Source of the DNA: Ceratothoa steindachneri
Taxonomy: Eukaryota; Arthropoda; Malacostraca; Isopoda; Cymothoidae
Assembly (NCBI GenBank): GCA_963969495.1
Contig: OZ018324.1
Span: 160,731,758-160,795,757 of the forward strand
DNA length: 64,000 nt
Direction: 5' to 3'
Positions 56,640 through 64,000 of this stretch are shown here, piece after piece. The translations under genes and the position numbers were made by a program. The notes under the pieces are model-generated. The model made no database searches. It saw nothing but the letters and a program-made list of their open reading frames with translations, and had not been told where the DNA came from. Numbering within the stretch: the stretch's first letter is position 1; the number at the start of each line of letters is the position of its first letter.

Positions 56640-56910
56640 CTGCAAAAGGACCAGAAACAAATTGAGAACGCGAGAAACCAAAAGACAACGCCAGAAGTTT
56701 TAAATTAGACACCGACTCCAGTTCGGAACATGTGACAAAGGCGTTGCCTCAACCTGAGGATCACTCTTTATTGCCTTCCGGCAAATCAATAATATTCATT
56801 CGCATCGAAGCACCTCTCAATTATCTTTTACACCTCACATTCACACGTTGCACTATCGATGCCAACCAACCGGAAGAATTATTTCAAATAATCAAGTAAC
56901 CATTATATTG

Positions 56911-56929
56911 CACCCCCCCCCCCCCCCCG
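56911..56929. repeat. Poly-C tract
   Basis: About 18 Cs. The left arm has a shorter GCGGGCGGGGG-type sequence at the matching place (about 45280). Confidence 0.9.
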
Positions 56930-58609
56930 CCGCCAGTGAGCTCTAACTCATCACTTATCACAATGACATCATTTCGTTGCAAGATGACGACGGTTTTAAG
57001 GGAGTTGTCCTCCCAGGCCTGACCTTTGCGCTGAAGCCGCTCTCATGTACCTTTCACACAATTTCTTCTCCCCTATCTACAACATTTTATCTCCGAACCT
57101 ATTTCAGAAACATTCTATAGATGCCTCTGTTTGGTTTCCCCTTTCATCTTGTCATCTCTAGATATATTTTCTGTCCATGGTGACGTCTATGGATCACTTT
57201 TTAACCTGTATTCTTCCAGACATTCGGATACTCCACAAAGTTTTTTATTCATCACATATCGCCCCGGGACTTTAATAAAACATGTTTCTCGTGGATTTAT
57301 TTACACTCTTGTTCTTTCTTCTGTCCATTCAAGTTCCGCCACTGTGCTTCATTCAATTCACCAACACATTCACACCCGAACAATCAGAAAAATGATCAAA
57401 TATTAGGTTGCAGAACACTTTCTATATTGCTTTAACTTAATGATATTTCTAGAGTTTGTTTACAACTACAAACAATGATGACATCGTGAAGGTTTCTATA
57501 GTATTGGAATTAGGGGAAGTGAAAAGGTGTGGCCCTTACATAAACCCCAAATTGACTCTAGATTTTTTGGACCTAGAGTCCAGCATGTATCCAGAATGTA
57601 CAACAAAACACGTGAAATGAGACTTGTTTATATTCCATGTAATTGTCGGTACCATGTTTCTTACCATTTTGAGGGACGAGTTTTTACTGGTGGAGAGTAA
57701 GGGATCCCCAAAGTGAATGTTCTGGTAGATCTCAACAGGCTTTTATACCAGAGAATATCAGTCCAAATTCAAAATAAGGAGGTCACTGGAACGCCATCGT
57801 GAATAAACCATTTGCAGAACACAAAAGAGGTCAGGTCATTAACGATGAGGAAATGATCTCACAAAGCTTCCGTCTTTCATAGATTTTAATTGGAGTCTCA
57901 GGAGTAAATTGAATGACTACTTCCACAATGAATCGATTAAACTACAAAATTCACCAACAGCGAGAAACAAAGGAAACATTTGGAGGGGGGGGGGGGGAGG
58001 TCTGCCATGAATCACGTCTTAGTAGCTTAAGGGGATGGGGGAACAAGGGAACCTAGAGTATAGCATTCGATATAGGGGAAAAAAGACTTTTCTTGCTCGC
58101 TTGAAAAAGGGGGTTTCATGCTAAGCAGAGGAATCAAACCGTTGGAAGGATTTTTCCAAATAATCCATTATTATTAGAGTAGTTTACTTGCCTACCATTT
58201 CCTGATGACGCCGTTATGAATAAAGAAAAAGGTGCGAATGTCTACTTTTTTATCAACTCTTCACATAACTATTTATGTTTTTCTGCTGTTTGTTTACTCC
58301 AATTCGTGTGGTTTTGATCTTCTTCTACTCGATAATTTGAGAGATGCCATCTAATAAACGGAGAAATGTTCCGGAAAGTTCTTTCCTTTAAACTCTTAAT
58401 AAAATTCAGGAAGCGTTGTCCTTTGTCCTTCGTTGCTCAGTTGTATCGCTGTTCGACTTATACAGACCGTTATATTATGCCTTATTCAATTCATATATAT
58501 ATATATATATATACCTTTTCATGTTTTCTTCAAATGTATTAACTTTAGTAAACTTATTCTAGCCTGAAGATGAAAACTTGTAGTTTTCGAAACGTAGTAA
58601 AAAATTGAA

Positions 58610-58611
<2 letters not shown>

Positions 58612-58673
<62 letters not shown>
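58612..58673. repeat. (AT)n microsatellite after a 'CCTGAAGATG' repeat end
   Basis: The text GCCTGAAGATGAAAACTTG and TTTTCGAAACGTAGT before the tract looks like the end of a retroposon. The AT run follows directly. Confidence 0.8.
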
Positions 58674-58678
<5 letters not shown>

Positions 58679-58699
58679 TATTTATAGAGCACCCAAAAG

Positions 58700-59125
58700 A
58701 AAAAGAACATGGAATATTTTTTCTCTTCGGAAATAGTTATTTGCTAATTCGAAAAAATCCGTAAAGAACGCTTCGCAAAGTCGATCGGGACTGTGAAAAA
58801 GAGAGAAATTAATTTAGAATTCAAAGGACAAAGGAGAAATTAGGTTAAGCATGCGGCGAATATACAATGTATATCTCTCATGAGCGCGAGGGAATGATGA
58901 AATATATCCAGTATACCACAAGAAATAGAAAACGGAATATTTTGCTAATTAGAAAAATCCATACTGCGGTGAGATTCGAACAAAACATATTGAGGCAGCG
59001 AACAACCGCTTTGATCTCAATTAAAATGAGACTTTAGCAACTCAACTACGTGGAAGACCAAAAAATCTTCCGAATAGAGAAGCTTTTAATGCACACTTTG
59101 CAAAGTCAATCGAGACAAGCCTTAA
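58700..59125 (-). repeat. tRNA-derived SINE insertion within a duplicated segment
   Basis: Minus-strand A box TAGTTGAGTTGC (59038-59049) and B box GTTCGAATCTC (58971-58981) mark the SINE. Its flanks (AATATTTTGCTAATT.GAAAAATCC ... GCAAAGTCAATCGAGAC) repeat text at 58705-58790 where the two flanks are nearly joined, giving an internal empty-site comparison. The A-to-B distance (about 57) is longer than in most tRNAs and would fit a long variable arm. Confidence 0.55.
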
Positions 59126-59180
59126 AAGCTTGTCTATTTCTCGCGGTATGCTAGATTTATTTCATCATTCTCTCGGGCTA

Positions 59181-59984
<804 letters not shown>

Positions 59985-59989
59985 GTTAG

Positions 59990-60525
59990 TGTCACATCCA
60001 GTTAGGAGTGAACTAACCGGAACTGCAGTCAGCAGCCCCGAACCCGTCGTCTTATCCCCCTTCTTACCGAAAACTCGTGTTAACGCCACCCGAACCACCC
60101 CATCTGGACCTGAGTAGTCGTCTCTCCAATCCATCCGAATTAATGGTAATCTCTAAACCCAGTGTCCCTCTATTTCTTAAATTACCTATTTAGTTAACAG
60201 TGATTGATATTCCCATTGAGTCACTATAAATCTAGACGCTTAACGTCAGTGTTATCCTCCCCTCCTTTTTTAAAGAGATTCAAGCAAGTCATTCCCTGAT
60301 ATTGTTATTTATAATTGCTGTCAACCCAGACTAATTCCGTGTTTAATATTTAATCCTTATTTACCTAAATGCCCGTTAACTATTGCTACTAATTATTATT
60401 TTGATGTAAAGTAAAGTTTATTTTTGTACGTGTGTTTATTTGTGGCTCCTCCTTTTTGACGTACCCTTGGCAAGACTTTGATTAAGAATCCCTTCGGCTA
60501 ATTTATTCAGCCTGTATTATGCACT
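59990..60525. mobile_element. Probable LTR remnant
   Basis: Starts TGTCACATCC after GTTAG (59985-59989). GTTAG recurs at 60526-60530, but the end before it reads GCACT and not a clean CA. An alternative end is TTAACA near 60540, followed by AACAAGTGGGAC, which resembles the leader of a gypsy element. The element type and right border are uncertain. Confidence 0.4.
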
Positions 60526-60645
60526 GTTAGAATTTAACATTTACAAACCTTCCCCCAGTAACAAGTGGGACTTTTATAGTGAGAACCCTGGCCGTGGCAC
60601 AACCCGCCTCTAACCAGCTTTTGCACGTTCAGTAGGAATTAAAGC

Positions 60646-60649
<4 letters not shown>

Positions 60650-60723
<74 letters not shown>

Positions 60724-60729
60724 TATATA

Positions 60730-60791
<62 letters not shown>

Positions 60792-60806
60792 GAGAGAGAG
60801 AGAGAT
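60650..60806. repeat. (AT)n-(GA)n compound microsatellite
   Basis: AT repeats with AA interruptions to 60789, then GAGAGAGAGAGA. Confidence 0.95.
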
Positions 60807-61335
60807 AGCATAGCATAGTATTATCCTCACCCCATAGGACAAGTGACCCCTTTTGGCGCACAAGTTTCCATTACTATGATGCTTTGGCAATCACAGGAAC
60901 TTCTCGCTTCCCGAGAAAATATCAAGGGCATATTCTTTTGTGAAGTGTGCCCAATATAAAACCATAAATAATACAGCTTACTTATATGTACCCCAAGGAA
61001 AACAACAGTAATTGGTTAATTCATATTTTTAGCCACACAAAAGGGCATTCGTCGCAAACCTTCATACAAACTTCTTCTTATATCGTAACGTCACAAAGTC
61101 GTGCCTACCAATTCATTGGAGTAATTCTATCCCAGTTTCCCAGTTTTAAAATAGAAAAACTAAAACTTAGCTGTATTTAAATCATTCATTGCTCTCTGTT
61201 CACCAGTATCGTCCAAACTAAACACCTGATTTTCCATTCATGCCCTAAGCTAAACCTCAGCAAGCCTTCTTTCATCATCATTCCTCCATCGGAACTTAAC
61301 ATTTATAAACTGGCAAAATTGTTAGATAGATTCTG
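60807..61335. other. No gene seen
   Basis: AT-rich. The 60986-61180 frame has no recognisable content. Confidence 0.4.
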
Positions 61336-61339
61336 AACC

Positions 61340-63000
61340 TGTGAAACGACGAAATCAATCTTACTATGATGGACATCGGCTTGATAAGTGCGTTCAGGTG
61401 GCTTACAAAGCATACTTTTGCATGCCAGTTGGCAACCAAGTCAAACATTAGGCGTCTCATTTTGCTTGTGAACACTGCAAGAAAGCTTTTGGAAGGTAAG
61501 AAAATTATATGTTTGTTTTTAAGCTAAAAGAGTAATAAACTATATTTTTTTACTTTTACTGGGTGGTATAGAGGGGAAAGAAAGCCATGGAGTTTGCCAT
61601 TCCCAAGATTTGGCGTGAACCCACAGACCATTCAAACAACTACTATTTATGCATGGTGGACCCTTACAAACATCAAAGTGGCAATAATGTCCCGCTACTT
61701 CCTATCTTGATCCGATCTTCCATGATCTATTGCACCAGTATCATACAGTGCTAATCTCCTTTACTTACCTCCTCCAGAAAAGAATGAGCCACCCTCAAAA
61801 GAAAGCAACAATTCAGAAGCTGAAATTATCAGTGAACAAGTAGATTACAGTGTCAAAAATATGGCTTTTGAGAGGAATCCATACTATCCAAACCATAGAG
61901 ACCTCAATTCGCTTGTCATAGATCTTAGCTTGGCAAAGGCAAATGCGGAGCTTTTGATTTTCAGGCTCAGAGTGGGATTTGCTCGATGAAAAGGTGAAAG
62001 TGACAAGTCAATGGAAACGTCATAAATATTTCTCAAGAAGTTTTACCGATCAAATTGTGCTCTGCTACTGCAATTATGTAAGGCTGAAAAGTGATTTGAG
62101 ACTTCAAAATGGTAGCATTTTTCATGGGTCACCAGAGAGGCTTTACCAAGTTTTCATATCATCTACGTTCTCTGTTGGAGGGCATAATTTCAAGCGTGTG
62201 TAATTTATAGACTCTCACAATGTGCTGTTCCCTCCATTGCATTCAAAACAAGCTCTCACAAACCCTCTGAGACAAAGGTGAAAGCTGATGTCTTTATTGG
62301 ATCACATGACAGAAAAATCGTAGTGTTTTCAGAATTCGCTGAAAAGCTTACTAAAAAGGAAAAAAGAAGCAAGAAAGGGGGTTTTTACGGTGTATTAGTG
62401 GAACTACAAGGCTGACAATTATATGAAACTGGTTGAGTACTTAGGGAAAGTCATGGCCAAATGAGCAGCAGGATGGCCCTAAAGAGGTGCATATCCTTGA
62501 TGCCCATCTTATCATGTTCAAGGAGCATACTCAGCGCTTCCATCAAGGCATATTGATCTTTGGACATAGATAACAAGGAGTATATAATGAAAACACAATG
62601 GGAGACTACATTAGGGGGCTTATACGGGGAAGTCTTCACGTCTTGAAAAAGGTTTAGTGAGAATAGGGGGCTTATAGGGAAGGTCGAAGAAAAATGTCCA
62701 CTTCTAGCTTTTTTACAGGTTTTTATATATTTCTTGTAGGTTTCGATTAAGTTGTATAAATTTAACTCTGATTTTGTTCTTAGCCATACAATGGGTGACA
62801 AACCCCCAAATTTGCCAATTTTTAGTAAATATTTCATCATACAAGACACAAAAGCAAAGTTTAAAACAATGGCAACTTTGTATTGTTTTGCAATAAAAGA
62901 TTAGAAAAATAACTCTGGCCACGAACAAAAATTGTATTACATTGTGACTTTTAGGATATAAAGTTAGCTTCGCAAGGTATCTATATCCCCACAAAAGGAT
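61340..63000 (+). pseudogene. Unnamed transposon-associated protein, copy 5 (right-arm mirror of copy 3)
   Basis: First exon: CVQVAYKAYFCMPVGNQVKH, then a stop, SHFACEHCKKAFGR and a GTAAG donor near 61495. The second begins within GERKAMEFAIPKIWREPTDH, then YYLCMVDPYKHQSGN (about 61570-61690). Later: RHKYFSRSFTDQIVLCYCNYV and LQNGSIFHGSPERLY (62010-62150). Stops and shifts intervene. The text to 63000 is the inverted copy of 37300-38190. The Cys pairs and IPKIWREP-CYFC-like core tie it to the other copies. Confidence 0.65.
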
Positions 63001-63029
63001 AAGTTAATCATTATCAAGAATTATACTAG

Positions 63030-63700
63030 ACCTAAAACAGTGCAAGCGCTAGAGATTCCTTGGTTCAGTCAATTTCCTTCATATATTATTAAAAATTGTG
63101 CTAATACTCTCATTTATTGCACAGTATAGTTAAAGAACTCAAACAAGCGTTGCCTCAAATCAATATTACAATTGGATGACCGCGCAGAATTCACTTTTGA
63201 AACTATAAAAGCAGTATATTAAACTTACCATATTACTCCACCCAAAAAGATATAGTCCAATCCGTTTAATTTCGGATGCCTCTGACTTAGGAGTCGGAAG
63301 TGTTTTGCAACAATTTGTTCTTGCGCCAAAGTGAGATATTAATATTTTTTTAGTTAAGCTTTAAGGATCCAGAATCATAACAATCCACGTTTACAAAAGA
63401 ATTAATCGCTTCACCTCTTGCAATAAACCAGCTCAAACACTTACTCGAAGGTACGATTTTGGGGGGTCCCGACAGATTGCAAGGCGATCTTGGTGACGCT
63501 AAGTTTTTCACAACCAGGCACTCTCTAAAAGTGGCCCGCGCAGTTCATTTCATTAGCCAGTACATTAATGATGCTCACCAAATAGCCGACGGAAGAAATA
63601 ATTTAGTGATGCTTTCTACCCGGCACTCACCAACAATCGTAAAAAGCAACCCATTGCATCAATACCACCATCTACGTCATAAGAAACCAATCTAATCCCC
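63030..63700 (+). pseudogene. Gypsy RT/RNase H fragment, right arm
   Basis: Readable pieces are LQLDD..AEF, LNLPYY-like text, then IRLISDASDLGVGSVLQQF (63260-63320, start of RNase H). Next are ARAVHFISQYINDAHQIADGRNN (63530-63600), which matches the end of RNase H before integrase. Broken frames. Mirror image of 33490-33666 plus 36740-37265. Confidence 0.75.
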
Positions 63701-64000
63701 TCATGCCATTCTATTAATTCAATCATTGCTTCTTTCGCTATTATCAACTGTGAAGATTTAGCCAAATCTCAGGTGATTGATTTGCAATTGAAAAAACTGA
63801 AAGATAAGCCTCCCCTTTGCTTCAATTTCATAAGATTGCCCTGCCCTTCCCTTTTCCTCGCATTCTATCATTTGTGATACATATATGAAAAGTTTTTGTT
63901 AGGCCTTATCTCACCTCTGATTTCGAGAAACTAATCTTCGATAGCACTATTACCACAATTTTGGTCATTTAGGGACAGACCATATCCTCAACTCAAACTC
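63701..64000. other. Window end; no gene seen
   Basis: AT-rich. Similarity to the left arm ends near 63710. Confidence 0.4.

Larger units (their letters stand above)
52325..58498. repeat. Right inner arm of the large inverted duplication
   Basis: Inverted counterpart of 50385-42783. Insertions private to this arm: a 325-bp tandem duplication (52416-53057) and a LINE (53376-55006). It contains His-rich copy C. Confidence 0.85.

Overview
The window looks like repeat-dense arthropod nuclear DNA, most likely from a malacostracan (decapod-type) crustacean. The clues are very long (AT)n and (CT)n microsatellites, degenerate TTAGG-type repeats, GT-AG introns, tRNA-derived SINE-like elements, many non-LTR and Ty3/gypsy-type retroelements, hAT remnants, and no bacterial features. 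The organism call is inference. Almost everything here is mobile DNA in various states of decay. The only sequence that looks like an intact host gene is a small secreted histidine-rich peptide gene present three times: 1202-1387 on minus, 45598-45783 on plus and 56454-56639 on minus.

Layout from left to right. 1-1440: first His-rich gene and its 3' flank. 2.1-8.5 kb: a SINE, a degenerate TTAGG tract, a broken copy of a recurrent unnamed transposon protein, a satellite-bearing repeat, a dead LINE and a 249-bp tandem duplication. 8794-9289: a hAT-type MITE with a perfect 8-bp target duplication. 13.2-21.6 kb: a multi-exon hAT/BED transposase pseudogene split by a complete two-LTR gypsy element (14165-19923, target duplication GGGAC). 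23446-24415: a solo LTR. 26.9-32.1 kb: a minus-strand gypsy element with a Lys-tRNA-type primer site, carrying an OTU-like segment and a second aspartic-protease-like segment after RNase H.

33.5-63.7 kb: an imperfect inverted duplication about 30 kb long, centred near 51.3 kb. Its arms carry His-rich copies B and C in opposite orientation and also mirror-image gypsy and transposon fragments at 36.7-38.9 and 61.3-63.6 kb. Insertions found in one arm only include a 3-kb TIR transposon, a solo LTR, a 66-bp LINE tail, an intact-RT LINE and short tandem duplications. Because each insertion can be compared with the matching site in the other arm, their borders are unusually clear.

The three His-rich genes share one design. 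A 186-bp coding exon begins right after a 3' splice site, encodes a hydrophobic leader and then about 41 residues dominated by HH pairs, and ends in TAG immediately before a GTAAG donor. A 3' untranslated exon follows, with AATAAA 56 bases in. The exon carrying the start codon was not found. Function (antimicrobial or metal binding) is inference from composition only.
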